Assembly (NCBI GenBank): GCA_963931865.1
Contig: OZ007506.1
Span: 6,227,476 to 6,291,475, forward strand
Source: Axinella damicornis
Taxonomy: Eukaryota; Porifera; Demospongiae; Axinellida; Axinellidae
Direction: 5' to 3'
Length of the DNA: 64,000 nucleotides
The notes beneath the pieces were generated by a model, which saw only the letters and a program-made list of their open reading frames with translations, made no database searches and was not told the origin of the DNA. This document shows, one piece after another, positions 21,457 to 34,702 of the stretch. Position numbers and translations under genes: made by a program. The stretch's first letter is position 1; the number at the start of each line of letters is the position of its first letter.

Positions 21457-24400
21457 ATGCACTTCGCTCTCTTTGCCGCACTGTTGCTACTGGTGCAATG
21501 CGTGGGAGGCGACCCGTGAGTTGCTTAAATTGTTCTTTTGCAGAGGGGCGCCGCCTTACGCCTCTCGTTGTCTCTGTCCTTGTAGCCCCCCGTACTTGCT
21601 GGTGGCTCGATATGGAGACATTTCCAAGTTTTTCTGGGACACCCTTCAATTCGAAACATTCATCCGTGAACCACTTGGCGGGATACAGGCAGTCGACTAT
21701 CATTACTGGTATGTGTAGCTAACTTAGCTAGTTAGCATGCAGTTGTATAACGAGTTGGGTATTAATGTGCATCCGAATATTCCAACCTTGCTACGAGGCC
21801 TCCATGTCACTTACATCCTAAGTTTAAAAACTTTTGGTGGGGGGTGTTAGCAAAAAACTTATCGACGTGGATATTGGTCCGGCAGGTAGTACGGAAACGT
21901 GCGCGCAACTAGAACCTATAGCTAAAATTCTCAGATGTATGGTGCAATTGGTTTACCCTGCAGGATGAACACTGTGTTCTGGAGCAACACTGAAACCAAA
22001 AGCATTCACAGGGCAAATTTGAACAATGGTTCAAATGTAGAGATGGTCGTTGACTCAGGGATGCTGTACCCAGGTGCACTTTTTGCATGCATGATCCATA
22101 ATCGCAAATTTAGTTCAGTATCTTAACTCTCTCTCCTTCTCTGCCCTGCTTGGTTCAGTTTCTTTGTCTGTGGACTGGATTAGCAACATGTTGTATTGGA
22201 GCGATCGTGACATGTCGATGATTGAAGTGTACGACATCTGTGAACAGAAACGCCAGATGATGATCGACACACTCGGCCTTCCATTGGGGATTGCAGTTGA
22301 CCCATTCGCAGGGTAAGGGCTGTGTGGGCTTTGCAACCTGAGGGATGGGTTATTGGGATATACAACCAAAGGGCCTGGCATTGAGATGTGGTGGATCTTG
22401 TTGGGGTCTAGTCCCGTTCCCAGACCTTTCATCCAGTGCATGTATATTGCTTCCAGTATAACACACGATACGGAAAGCGTTCCGTGCTGGGGTTGGTTTG
22501 GGTCTGGGACTGAGACTAGTCAGGATCTGAACCATGAAATTGTATTTGCTGCTAAATCATCCTTCAGTGATCATCTTGTTCCTTGTGGTTTGTTGTCGCA
22601 ATCCCAGGATCACTAAACGTGTTGCCTTCCCAGCTAGACACTGCGTGCCCACCTCTCGATAGCTAGATTCCATGTGACAGTTGATTGGTATCTGTACCGC
22701 ACAGGTTGATGTACTGGACTAACAGACTCAACCGCATGATTGAACGAGCTAACCTCAGTTCGATGGGTACCACCAGAGAAATGATGACAGACAGGTTGAT
22801 GTGTCCTACTCCTTTGACAATCGACTATGATGCCCGGGTGCTCTATTGGACGGACTATTGTTGGTACAGGATTGAGTGCATGGCATTGGACGGAGGAGGA
22901 TATCACGTGATCCAAAATGCTGACATCTTCTTTAGTGGAGCAATGACCTTATTCAACAACACCCTGTTCTGGATTCAGAATGTACCTGTGGGTATCTTTT
23001 CTACTGCGAAGACAGGGGGGGAAGAAGCAAGGATGATATACCCAGGTGCCTCAACTCAGCCATTCCGAGATATCAAGGTGGTCCACCCATCAAGGCAGTA
23101 TATACACCCAGGTAATAATTACATCCACTGGTGGTCATGTATACTTCTTCCAACAATTGAAAACTATTCCCATTCTCAACGGGAAATAGCTGCAATTGTT
23201 ACACATGTGCCATATATGTTGTGCTTGGTAAGGCCATTTCTATGTTACTATGGTTAGCACTGAATGTTACATGCTGCTCTCAATCTGATTGGTTGAATCT
23301 TAGCAGAATATTGTCTGCTGTTGATTGCTGGCATTCGTCGTGAATGGCAATGATGTACATGCCATTGAAACGTTATGGTAATGGAAGATTATGCATGTCT
23401 GCAGCCAGACTAGTACTATAGCTGCACCTGCTTGTTGGTAGATGTTATGGATGGTATTTTCCGGAAACAAGAACCTTCTCTCCTTTTGCAGATGCACTTG
23501 ATTGCGAATATTTCCACAACTGTACTACACCCACTCCAACCCCCACACCATCCCGAACCCTGCTCTCCGTCACTCCATCACTGACGCTCCTACCGAGTGC
23601 CGTGAATATGTCCAGCCACCTCACCACTACTGCAGAACAGTCCACTATTAGGCAGCCACCATACCCAACAACCTGGGCCTTCATTGCCACATCGAATCCA
23701 CTGTCTATCCTTATGGACACCACACCCACTCCCTCTGCTTCAAGTTCATCATCATCTGCTTCATCGTCATCACAATTGCTAATTTCTCCCACTGCAACTC
23801 CACAGCTGTTCTCCAGCATCCCGTCACCATTCCTTTCAACTCCTACCTCCTCACATGCAGTGTCTACCCCAGTGCCCACTTCCACATTGGTGCTGTACTC
23901 CACTAGCACTGCGAAGTTAACTAGCACTCCAGACATTGTGTACTCTACCAGCATGTGGTCACCTCACCTAGACCTCACTATCATCCCAAGTCCGACGCTT
24001 ACCTCCTTGGCATCTACTCTAGCACTGACCTCCTCCTCAGCATACTCCACTGCAGTCTTGACAACACCTGCAGAATTCTCAACCACCACACAGCTGCCAC
24101 ACACCTCAACTCCAAGTCACCAGACTGGTACATCTGCAGTGTCCACTCCAAGGATATCTCCATCGCCAAACATAAGCACACAGGTCTTTGCTACCTCAGT
24201 TGCAACAAGTTCCACTGCACCAACTTCACGCAAGGTAAGGATTACAGCTATAATCCTATCTCCTCCACAACGCTATCCATGCAGTCTCTTCCCTGCTGTC
24301 AATCCTCACATTATCCTAAGCATCATTCTTAAGATCAGGCATCCAGCGAAAACAGTTTTAGGGGCTAGACTTTATTGGGGGGTGGTTATGGTAATCAATT

Positions 24401-27197
24401 CAAGGTTCTTGCTCGACCTCGTTTACCCAGATACTGTTAGTGTCTACAAGGATGGCATCTTCTGCGATTACTCTTAGCACTCCCAGACCATCATCTTCAC
24501 TCAATGGCCTTACAATGTCGATTGAAACCTCACCGGCAACTACAAGTTCCGAGGTTTCACCTGAGGTAAGACCATTCAGTGTACGTTTTTGCTATGTTTT
24601 AGATCCGTGAACACGATATACGTCAAGGAACCACAGCCCAACTGTTTGCAATCCAATAGATTTTCTCACTCAACCTTGTTTACCCAGATGCTGTTAGTGT
24701 CAACAAGGATGTCAAGTTCTGCGCTTGTTCTTAGCACTTCCGGACGATCATCTTCACTTGATGGCTACGCCAAAACCTCACCGGTAGTACTAGCAACTAC
24801 AAGTTCCTCAACAGCCAAGAGCAGCTAGTGGGCAATATGTTCATGTTTGTACAGACGAGTGTGCGTGTACAAGGAGAATATCTAGTGGATTACAAACAGT
24901 CTGGCTACGGTTCCTTACATCTCATTCACACATCTAAAACGTAGCAAAAACGTATGTTGAATGGTCTTACCTCAGGCAAAACCTATGTGAACTTGGCTGT
25001 TGAGGAACTTGCTCTGCGTGCAGGCACACATGCTCATTCTTCAGCAGTGATTACTCACAAGTTACAATCTCCCTTCTCCCACCGCCATCACTGGCACTTC
25101 CAAACACACTGTCTCTTTCATTGCTTGCATGCAGTGTAGAACAGTACATGCAGTGTAGAACAATAAGGGCTAACTTAGCCCTCCACACAGTGGCACACAT
25201 ACAATTATACTCACAACGCATCTCGTAGTGTCCTCCAATGCTACTACTTTGATAGTATAATTGTACAAGCTATACTCAAGCTGTCTCATAGCCTCAATCC
25301 CAAGCCCATGCCATTTTCAGTTGCACAAAGTACACTGCAAGCGACGAAAAGCTGGTCAGGTGCCTGAGAACCAGGCTAGCTGTCTCAGTCACACCTCTTT
25401 ATCCCTCCCTATCTCTCTCCTGACCCACAACTCTTCATCCTTTCACACACACCCTTCCATCCCTCCTCACCTCTTCCTGACCCTTCCCTTCACTAACCCC
25501 TCTCCCTCACTCCACACCCCTGCAGGTCTCTTGTGGGTCTGAGGCCACAGGCTGTGTGTCCCTCTCTCCATCTCCTGCCCCACTCAGTTCTTTCATTGTG
25601 TCTTCTTCAGTACTTCCTTATGGACAACCATTTGCACCTATTATGGTAAGGGCCTACTCGGTACAGGAGTGCCATGCGACCTGGGCATCTCATTCTTCGA
25701 CATCCTTCTGGCCATGCCACTGCTTGCCATCACTGTAACAATGGTGGCTCGCTCATTATGTTTTCCAAGTTCTTGCAACATAATTCAAAGTAGAATCTTG
25801 GCCAATCAGATCTGTGGTCTAATTGGGTTTGATCTTTAGACCTGAGATCTGATTGGCCACGATTCTACATCAAGTTTCTTATTACATTGCAAGAACTTGG
25901 AATAACGCAGTAGACGGTGCAGGCCACCCTTGTGCCATGCCCAAGTTATAGTGATACCTTCCCAGTACAGCTAAACTCTGTTTCTTGTTACGTATACTGG
26001 TACTAGCAAGAACTGGCTTGCTTGTTACATCAACATAAGTGCAGCCTTCACTTATATTGTACACCGGCAGAACATTAATTTGTCTGGTCCTGTGGCCCTG
26101 CCCTGGATTGGCTACACACCTAATATGTGGCTGTCTATACAACTTTGTTTTAGTGAGGTCAACCATTATGGCCACGTGTTGTGGTACAACAGCAACTGTG
26201 TGTCTACAGACGTGTTTGATTTGTTCCAACTTAGGATGCTAGCGTTATGATGATGATATCCGGTGGTGTTGTGGTGGGGATCATCCTGATCATAGTGGGT
26301 AAGTTGTCCCTATAGTTCCTACTAGCCTCGTTCCCAGGCCAACCCCACCACCAGTACTTGATCGCTTGCAGTATGCAAATTCGGGGGTGTTTGCAAATTG
26401 GCAAACATGCAACTATGATGGAGCTGTAATAACGTGGGATGAGTATCAGACTTGACCGTACTAGCTTGAAAGTGAGGAGTTTGTTTTCTGATCTGCATAC
26501 CAACTGAATGGATGTGCTGTTTTTGTTTGCTCTGTTTAGAGGGGAAAAAACATTTCCACATTTCAATTAACAATAGACTTTTACATTGCCAAAAAGGTAT
26601 AGTAGGAATGCAATACATGAATGAAGGATGGAAGAATGGAACTTGCAAAATCAGCATTATTGCCATTTCATTGTCTTCTGATAATAGACATTCAGAATGT
26701 GGCCACCTGCACGTTAAGCACAATGTTTTCTTTCAGGTATTGTCGTGTGTGGCATCTCTGTTGTCTATGTGAAGAGGAGGGAAACGAAACTCATCGAGGG
26801 GGCAAGCGAAATAGGGTCCTCTGGGTGGAGATGGAAGAAGAGTAGCAACAACTACCAGAGCTGGAGGCACGTGCTTAACAGCAATGACTACATTCTGCGT
26901 ACACTGGGAATCACCGATCTGCCGCTCCGGACTAGTTCTCCTATGGACGTTGATGATGTACCAGTAGCAAAAAAGAGAGTCTCGTTTGATGATCACATCC
27001 TGTACAGTGATGCCTCCCTTTCCTCTCCCCTGGAGTCTGAAGATGATGAAGATTATGAAGATGATGAAGACGATGAAGATGAGAAAGAAGATGAAGCTAA
27101 TGACCCTTCTCTTCACGAGATCCCAGAGTGTTGCCATTTCAGGGACGATGCTGATGTCATTTTCAACAATGAAACAGAGGTCATAGGTGAATGCTGA
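21457..27197 (+). CDS. Single-propeller LRP-like type I membrane protein (family copy C), 11 exons, 837 aa
   Basis: Exons: 21457-21515, 21544-21708, 21964-22073, 22159-22312, 22705-23111, 23492-24234, 24431-24565, 24688-24783, 25526-25645, 26235-26298, 26737-27197; phases agree and the sum is 2514 nt. The order is as in copy B: signal peptide, Cys-rich lead, six-bladed YWTD propeller (VFWSN, LYWSD, MYWTN, LYWTD, LFWIQ), closing FRDIKVVHP. The stalk is much longer (about 365 aa) and very rich in Ser, Thr and Pro, so it is likely a heavily O-glycosylated mucin-like spacer. One transmembrane helix (GGVVVGIILIIVGIVVCGISVVY) is followed by a 130-residue tail with a very acidic Asp/Glu block. Exon 8 duplicates exon 7, and its 3' end is uncertain. 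Exon lengths up to the propeller match copy B closely. Confidence 0.85.
22409..22518. mobile_element. 110-bp hairpin MITE, TAGTCCCG end
   Basis: It lies in intron 4 of copy C. Its two ends and interior (agacctttcatccag, then ggtttgggtctggga) match the copy at 33636-33744. No exact 9-bp target duplication remains. Confidence 0.6.
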
Positions 27198-27856
27198 TGG
27201 GATGATCCAACATGTCATTGCACAAGATAAGACAGCCGCCAACCAATGTTGATGCTCATGCACATAATTCAATCTTTCATGGGATGAGCTATATCTTCTA
27301 CATTGTATCTGTCACATGATCAACTGTGACCGATCATACGTATACATGCCACATATAATCAGACCCAAACTGCATTGAGCATTCACACAAAACATGATTG
27401 TATGACAGTACTATAGGCTAGTATAGCCAGTATTGCATTCTTGTGTATATATAGGATTACCGGCATCTGCAAAATCACTGATGCACAGCACAAGTTCATG
27501 AGTTTGTTGAGTTTCATTTCAAATTCCTATGATGTAATTAAAATCCTCTGCTCTGATTGAAACACAGAAGGCCGGGATCAGCTAGCCAGGAATTTCATTT
27601 GCATGCAGTCGATCATATCGTCGTTACTCATAACACATGCCAGTACACCAGTAATTACGTCTTACATTGAGTTCGTAACTACGTATAAGTGTTGCATTCT
27701 GGTTGTTCTTTTATAGGCGAGACAATATCACTAGCTGGGGTGAACCTAGCTGATAAGCCATTATACAATTGGCATAATAATCAATGACACCACAATTAAT
27801 TTCTTTAGCTACTGTTACCTAATTTACCTTATGATTATGTCCATGGCCGGCCAGCT
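27198..27856. other. 3' flank of copy C
   Basis: AT-rich, with no open frame of interest. It probably holds the 3' UTR of copy C and ends at the foldback element. Confidence 0.4.
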
Positions 27857-27860
27857 TTAA

Positions 27861-29066
27861 CCCTTTAACCACCGAATTCTTCCCACCAAGACAACACATT
27901 TTCATGCATTCAGTGCACACCACTTTCGTAGGTACTCCTCTCCCACAGCATTCGCTCCTCAGCGGCCAAACTAGGTGGGGCCCGCACGCATGGAGAGACC
28001 CCTCTGGCAATACCATTAATGATATTCATGACCCCCACAAGCCCAGCAATCGGAGGTCAAAGGTGGATGTCAGCCGGATTTTTGCCCAGCATTTCCCTAA
28101 ACTTGGGCCAGATCTGACCGATGGCACACCTTACACCACCAATTTGCATGTTTTCTTGAGGCCCTGGGTGGGGTCTATGAATATCATTAGAATCGAAAAT
28201 CCTTGGGTCAATAAATCTCATTAAAATGGGGAAACCCCCCCCCCCCCCCCCGCCCATGACATGCAAAGGCCCCCCCTTTCAATACCCCCCCACTTGTACA
28301 TTTAGTGGGGGATGCGCGCCGAAATCTGACCAAATTTTTGAGTTCGTCCCTCAAAGTTGTCCCTGGGCCCTCTGAAGCTTTTTTGGTCGCTTTATGGACT
28401 GACGAGAAGCCCTACAAGTGCATAGGGTCTAAATGCCGTCTATAGACGTTAATGTGGCTTAACCCTTTAAGCCCTATTGACGCATAAATGCGTCATTTAG
28501 ACCCTATGCACTTGTAGGGCTTCTCGCCAGTCCAAAAAAAGAGACCAAAAAGTCTTCAGAGGGCCTAGGGACGACTTTAAGGCACGAACTCAAAAATTTG
28601 GTCAGATTTCGGCGCGCCTCCCCCACTAAACGTACAAGCGGGGGGGTTTCGAAGGGGGGGCAGCAGCCCCCCCTTCGGGCTGTCGTGGGCGTCTTTTGAT
28701 TTTAATGAGATTCATTGACCCGAGAATTTTTGATTCTAATGATATTCATAGACCCCACCCAGGGCCTCAAGAAAACCTGCAAATTGGTGGTGTAAGGTGT
28801 GCCATCAGTCAGATCTGGCCCAAGTTTAGGGAAATGCTGGGCGAAAATCCGGCTGACATCCACCTTTAACCTCTGATTGCTGGGCTTGTGGGGGGTCATG
28901 AATATCATTAACGGTATTGCCAGAGGGGTCTCTCCATGTGTGCGGGCCCCACCAAGTTTGGCCGCTGAGGAGCGAATGCTGTGGGAGAGGAGTACCTACG
29001 AAAGTGGTGTGCGCTAAATGCATGAAAATGTGTTGTCTTGGTGGGAAGAATTCGGTGGTTAAAGGG
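27861..29066. mobile_element. 1.2-kb foldback element with TTAA flanks (piggyBac-type MITE)
   Basis: Two arms of roughly 550-600 bp are inverted copies of each other, meeting near 28440-28470. The ends are CCCTTTAACCACCGAATTC and its complement, directly flanked by TTAA at 27857-27860 and 29067-29070, the hallmark of piggyBac-type insertion. C or G runs near 28230 and 28640 are also mirrored. No transposase is encoded. The centre contains another TTAACCCTTTAA, so a nested or composite origin is possible. Confidence 0.75.
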
Positions 29067-29299
29067 TTAAAGGGTTAACTGGTTGCATTTTATAGAGACG
29101 GCTGTTCATACTGCAGGTCAGGTGAACTGGGCTGACAATTGCACTGGATCCAATCAAGTTCGACTCCACAGACTTTAGCAGTTCCCAATCTGTTTCCAAA
29201 CGTCCATAATGGCCCATGAGTTGAAAACAATAATGGAAATAAAATATCTGAAGGATAATATGAATAACTACTTCAAATTGCACCTATGACAGTGTCTGC

Positions 29300-29477
29300 T
29301 TAGTCACTATCGTCATCCGAATCTTCAGGGTCGTGGTAGGTTTGTCTAACTGCAACAGACATGACGTCACGGATCTGTCGTTTCTTTCTGGGATCCTCTT
29401 CGAGTTCGGTCTTCACTACTCCTTTCTCTGATAGCATCCACTCTAGCTCTGCATGTGGTTAGTATGAATGTGTAGTG

Positions 29478-29517
<40 letters not shown>

Positions 29518-32500
29518 GCGTGTGTGCGTGTGCATGTGTGTGTGCGTGCGTGTGCATGTGTGTGCGTGTGCATGTGTGTGTGTGTGTGCGTGTGTGCGTG
29601 TGTGTGCACATGTGTGTGTGTGTGTGTGTGTGAGTGTGTGTGATGTTATTGTGGGGTGTGTATACACATGTGCGTGCATGTGATGTAGGGTAACGGTATG
29701 GTGTGTATTGGTGTGTGCACATTTTGTGTAAGTTGTGTTTGTGCAGGGATGTACCATTTCCACTAATTCGTACACCCCAGGAAAAAAAAAATTGGTAATT
29801 TTGTCAAGGCTGACATGGTGATGGTGGAGCCAGAGGAGGTGGAGGGCCCTTGCACTTCTGGAAGAAAGACAGCAGCATGGCTATTGGTGTTGTCCACTAG
29901 GTGTACTTCATGGGCCCGGCTGACATTGTGCTCGCTTTGACCGTCGTCAGTTGTACAGCTCTCAGGAAAAGCCTACAAAGATTTTAATCACACAGTTCCA
30001 GTGATCGTTGCTGTCTACTGACGCTTACCCTGGCCAGTTATGAGCATTGTCCCTAGTTTGACATCCATTGCTTGCTTTGACTTAGCCCTCTACGATGATC
30101 CACAAGGATGGTGTGGCGTACCGTGCCTCCTAGCCTTCTACGATGAGGCACCAGGATGGTGATGATCCACCAGGATGGTGCGGCGTACCGTGCCTCCTAG
30201 CCTTCTACGATGAGGCACCAGGATGGTGCGGCGTACCGTGCCTCCTAGCCTTCTACGATGAGGCACCAGGATGGTGATGATCCACCAGGATGGTGCAGCG
30301 TACCGTGCCTCCTAGCCTACTACAGTGATCCACCAGGATGGTGCGGCGTACCGTGCCTCCTAGCCTACTACAGTGATCCACCAGGATGGTGCGGCGTACC
30401 GTGCCTCCTAGCCTACTACAGTGATCCACCAGGATGGTGCGGCGTACCGTGCCTCCTAGCCTACTACAGTGATCCACCAGGATGGTGCAGAAAGCTAAAG
30501 AACCTGCAACTTGGACATTCTTACTAGCCTAGGTATATACATGTATAATTACTTACTACAATGCTTTGTTTCCCCCACTTCCATAATATTTGGCACTATT
30601 TTAATCAATAATTATTCATACAGTTTAAAAGGTAAAGGGTATGTGTGGTGTGTGCACACGACTAATCAATTAATTGAGCACTAATTTATAAATAAACAGG
30701 AAGTCTGAAAATGCTTCAGACAGCTTGACTCACAGTTCCTGTGTTGGCAGCGGAACAGGTCCGGCAGATCCGACTACCGCTGGACCAATGTTTGCTGTAT
30801 GGTGCCAGAGCTAGAACTAGCAGAGCTCTCAGCCATCTTGTCACAACCATGAGCACGAGGTAATGAATTGAGCATGTGTAGCGACTAATCAGCATGCAAT
30901 TTTAGGTGCTGGCTGATCAGTGCACACAGGGGGTTAACTGATTAGTTGACTAATCACTCAGACCCTAATATGGTGTGTAATGAGAGTGTGTGTGTGTGTG
31001 GTGTGGGTGTATGCCGTCTCAGTACCCACAACTCACCATCCATGGTTAGGTTCATTCCGCCAAACGGTAGTGCCCCGACAATCTGTGCCTTCATGTCTCC
31101 CTCAAAGTAGATGAACAAAGTTGGGAGGTTCCTGTCCGGGTAGTTTGGGATGCAGGTTGTCGAGATGCTCTGGAGGAACTTGGTGGCTGGGAACTTCCGA
31201 GCCAGCTGTGCGAGGTGCTGGTTGATCAGTGCACACAGGGGGATACTGGGAGCATTGGTCAAGGAAACTGAGTGTAATAAACTTGCATACCCGGTACCCC
31301 ATCCCATTCATCCCACACGTGCCACCACACGTCAACATCAACACCACCACTAACTATGTGAATGCAGGACATTGTGGGGTGAGCAAGTTGCAAGTGGTTT
31401 AGCTAATGAGGATGAGAATGAGATATCAGAGTTGCTGAGCGTCCGCAAGGTCGCAATTGTTGTAGGTAGTTTATGGTATTGGCACTAGTCTGGTCTTAGC
31501 TGACTCATGACTGATATGGGCATGATTACCTTCCTCCTCCTCCATCCACACTCCCTCCCTTCCTCCATCCACACTCCCCTCCCCTCCTCCTCCCCGTGCC
31601 CCCTCCACACTCCACACTCCCTCCCCTCCACCTACCCCTCCTCCATCCACACTCCCTCCCCTCTCCCCCCAACTTCCCATGGCCACATCGGTAGAAAAAT
31701 CCCAACTTGTAGAGTGGGATACCCAGTCTTGTAGAGGTGCAGCACTACCCACACCCCATCACCCGCCTTGTTAACTTCATCCACATAATCGACCGCCGAG
31801 ATCTCTTTCACTGAACCAAACTTAGCCTTCTGCTGAAATGCGAGGATCTCAGCTATACGCTGCTGTCTGTGGAAGATAACAGATAATATGATGCGACGGT
31901 GAAGTCAGAAATGTTTGTGTGCTTCTTATGGGTACCGCAACACTTGAATAAATTCCCTACCATGACTACAGTGTAAGCAATATCATGTTACCATGGAAAT
32001 GGCAGGTAGTACATCTTGAGCCTTATTAACTTGCCCCCACCCAGCTTTTCACTGCTTGCAATACAGAAAGTCCTGGTAGGTTTCCTCATGTATGTGAGCA
32101 TGACATAATCTACAAATTGCAAAACTGAAGAATGCTATGGCTTGTGTCATTCAAGTTCAACGCTTGGTGTGTATGAGAGTCACTTCCGACTAGCTAGATA
32201 TGCGTGGTACGTTGCCTGGTGCCTTCGCTCTTCTTGATGTTCTGAGCCCCAGTACGCCCATGCTCACTTCAAGTCTTTCTACCGTCTTTCTACCCTTGAT
32301 GTCACTAACGTGAAAAAAACTTACCAGGCCCTTGGAATGAGGCTAGGTACAGACCATGCCCAATCAGATTGCTTAAATACCAAGACAAGCCAATCAGATT
32401 GCACGTACCTGTACTGTTGCAATATTCTCTCGTCCTCCTCATCCTCCACTTCATCGAGCTCATCCAATGTCATGTCTTCGAGAGGCTTCTCAGCTTGTTC

Positions 32501-32929
32501 TGCCCGAGACTGGACCGTCTGTTCAACCATCTTTGTGTGTGCGTGCATGCATGAGTACGTGCATGAGTATGTGCATGAGTATGTGTGTGTGTGTGTATGT
32601 GTCTGCGTGTATGTGTATACGTGTATGATTGTGTATAATGTGTAGCATCATTCTCCCTGCGTGGTGACAAAAAGTAAAGGAGAGGGAGAGCCTGGTACAC
32701 TTTCACATGTGATGCCATTGAAAAATTCACGCTGGGGGCAAAAAGTAGGTATGGAGACTACGCCCATATTTGGCAACCATCAATTAGCCATTCATGCTCA
32801 TTCATAAGTACTAACCTGAACTATGGTGTCTTCATCGATGGTGGCTTCTTCTTTGCCCGCCTTGGGAGGGAGAATCCCTTTTGATCTCAGGATGTCGTTC
32901 CATTCTGTGTCTGCATTGGGGTCCTGCAT
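29300..32929 (-). CDS. PDCL3: Phosducin-like protein 3 (thioredoxin-like, CCT co-chaperone), 5 exons, 245 aa
   Basis: Exons in coding order: 32929-32816, 32530-32409, 31866-31723, 31245-31037, 29448-29300; phases agree and the sum is 738 nt. The start [15 protein letters not shown] is that of animal PDCL3. An acidic helix ([16 protein letters not shown]) follows, then the thioredoxin-like domain: [52 protein letters not shown] and [16 protein letters not shown]. It ends in an acidic DSDDDSD tail. Family members bind the CCT chaperonin and help fold actin, tubulin and Gbeta proteins in the cytosol. Length is close to the usual 239 aa. Intron 4 (1.6 kb) holds a TG repeat and a minisatellite. 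Confidence 0.93.
29479..29640. repeat. (TG)n microsatellite
   Basis: A 160-bp tract of TG with CG, CA and GC interruptions, in intron 4 of PDCL3 close to the last exon's acceptor. It creates long His/Thr reading frames on the minus strand that are not genes. Confidence 0.9.
30088..30484. repeat. Minisatellite, 48-bp unit
   Basis: Four near-identical 48-bp copies (30300-30484) are preceded by irregular copies. The unit contains ccaccaggatggtgcggcg. The length is divisible by three, so all frames stay open (30253-30527). Confidence 0.85.
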
Positions 32930-32980
32930 TCTGGATTAGATTTAACAACGACATCACAATACATGCTTTGTATCACAATA

Positions 32981-33258
32981 CCGTATTCGCACGTTATTAG
33001 GCGCATGCGCCTATAACTCCACAGGAAGGAGATATGCGCCTATAAGCGAGATGCACCTAATAACTAATGACATTCCTCGAATAGGAAGTGTGCTTCAATT
33101 AGAATTATAGCTTTTTCCACTCCGTAGGATCGAAAATGGCAGTTTCTGGAAGAAGACTGCAGCGCTTAACAGCGAGTACCTGGGACGAGAGTTGAACATG
33201 CGCCTAACAGCGAATATGCGCCTATAAGTGAGATGCGCCTAATAACGCGCGACTACGG
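32981..33258. mobile_element. 278-bp TA-flanked MITE with about 24-bp terminal inverted repeats
   Basis: The ends CCGTATTCGCACGTTATTAGG and CCTAATAACGCGCGACTACGG are inverted repeats with few mismatches, each next to TA. It lies just upstream of PDCL3 exon 1. A catgctttgtatc word occurs on both outer sides, which may be an older duplication. Confidence 0.65.
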
Positions 33259-33635
33259 TACATGCTTTGTATCTACACTACTTGGCATGTTACCAAACTT
33301 ACTAGGGCCAGAATGATTAACTGAATTAGTCCACAAATATTTTCTTGGAGTGATCTGTGCTGAGTACAGCTTAGTGATGTGACATCATATTAGCATCAGC
33401 ATTCAATTACTCGTACAAACTGCAAGCAACAAGAGAAATCATTGGAGTCCCAACACCACTTGCCACATAGCAGATAGTCGCACAGGATTCAATTTCAATT
33501 CTAGCTTGTATGACACAATATAGTGCACCACGGAAAATCCTTCAGCCAAGGAACTGCTAGCTTACTCGTTTGATAAGAGAATTACAACAAGCGGCTACAC
33601 TGCAGTTGAATTGACATCGTGATCAGAGTATGTAG

Positions 33636-33744
33636 TAGTCTCGTTCCCAGACCTTTCATCCAGCGTGTGTATCACTTTCAGTATAATGCATGATACTGAA
33701 AAGCAGTCCACACTGGGGTTGGTTTGGGTCTGGGACCAAGACTA
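33636..33744. mobile_element. 109-bp hairpin MITE with 9-bp target duplication (one mismatch)
   Basis: TAGTCTCG and AAGACTA ends are flanked by agtatgtag on the left and agcatgtag on the right. It lies in the PDCL3-RNF217 intergenic region. Confidence 0.7.
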
Positions 33745-34694
33745 AGCATGTAGCTATTTCACATATTGCAGTAGCACTTACCATTATAAATATTCCGTAG
33801 CAGTTGCGGAAACATGGGCAGTATCAACATGCTCACTGCGACATTGGCCTAACTATTGAACGTGTACAAGGGAAGGGGGTGTCACTCCCATAGACACCAC
33901 AGTCAGTCATTTTGTTCCACTTGACAGCTTCACAAAAGGCTCTTGCCCATTTGACTGTATTTCAGCCATTGACCATTTGACCACGCACACATTTTTCCCT
34001 TGACCCAATAATATACAAGAATGCGTAGCAACTCCACCCTTTCCATAGTATACGGGGTCAAGATGACTGGTGCAGCTGTGACTAAGGAAAATACAGGAGT
34101 GACACACCCTTGGTGTATGCCAGTCACTTGCTGTGCATACTATTCCTGTGAGCCAGACTGATTCTCATACCGACGTCTTCGGTATGAGAATCAATCCGCA
34201 TTGCAAGACTACCTGGAACATGCTATGGGCCAAAATAATATTATGCATCCTGCACAGCAGTGACTCCTAACCCACCTAGGCCAGGTGGCTAGCTAACTGT
34301 TTTCAGGCTTATGAAGTCGAGACCCCGCCTACTAGCTAAGTATTCTAGACCTATTCATGCTATAATATTCATCCAATCTAGTTTAATACGTATGTACCAC
34401 ACTAACTTGATACAGCCACGTCAAGGGAGTACACGTAGATCAGCTACACGCGCACACTGTGATTCTCAGTTCGGTGATCTGTCGATCACCATGTATGGCC
34501 TTGTCGGGTTTATGGGCGGTGCAAGTCTCGTTCCCAGGTCCCAGACTATAGTCTATACAGCTACAGGTGACGGTCTGAGAATGAAACTACCACCTGTATC
34601 TACTTTTAGCCTGCGGAATGACGTTCGGTGAAATGCACTTCCGGTTTAATTCCTGCACTTCCTGTTTGATTCTATCTTTAGACCCACATGGGGA

Positions 34695-34702
34695 TATAAA
34701 AG
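34695..34702 (+). promoter_or_regulatory. TATA box of the RNF217-like gene
   Basis: TATAAAAG lies 104 bp before the ATG at 34806, in a GC-moderate context, on the coding strand. Transcription would start near 34725-34730, giving a leader of about 80 nt. Confidence 0.55.

Noticed and set aside
29367..29775. His/Thr-rich minus-strand frames
   Set aside because: They arise from the TG microsatellite in PDCL3 intron 4; only 29300-29448 is coding, in another frame.
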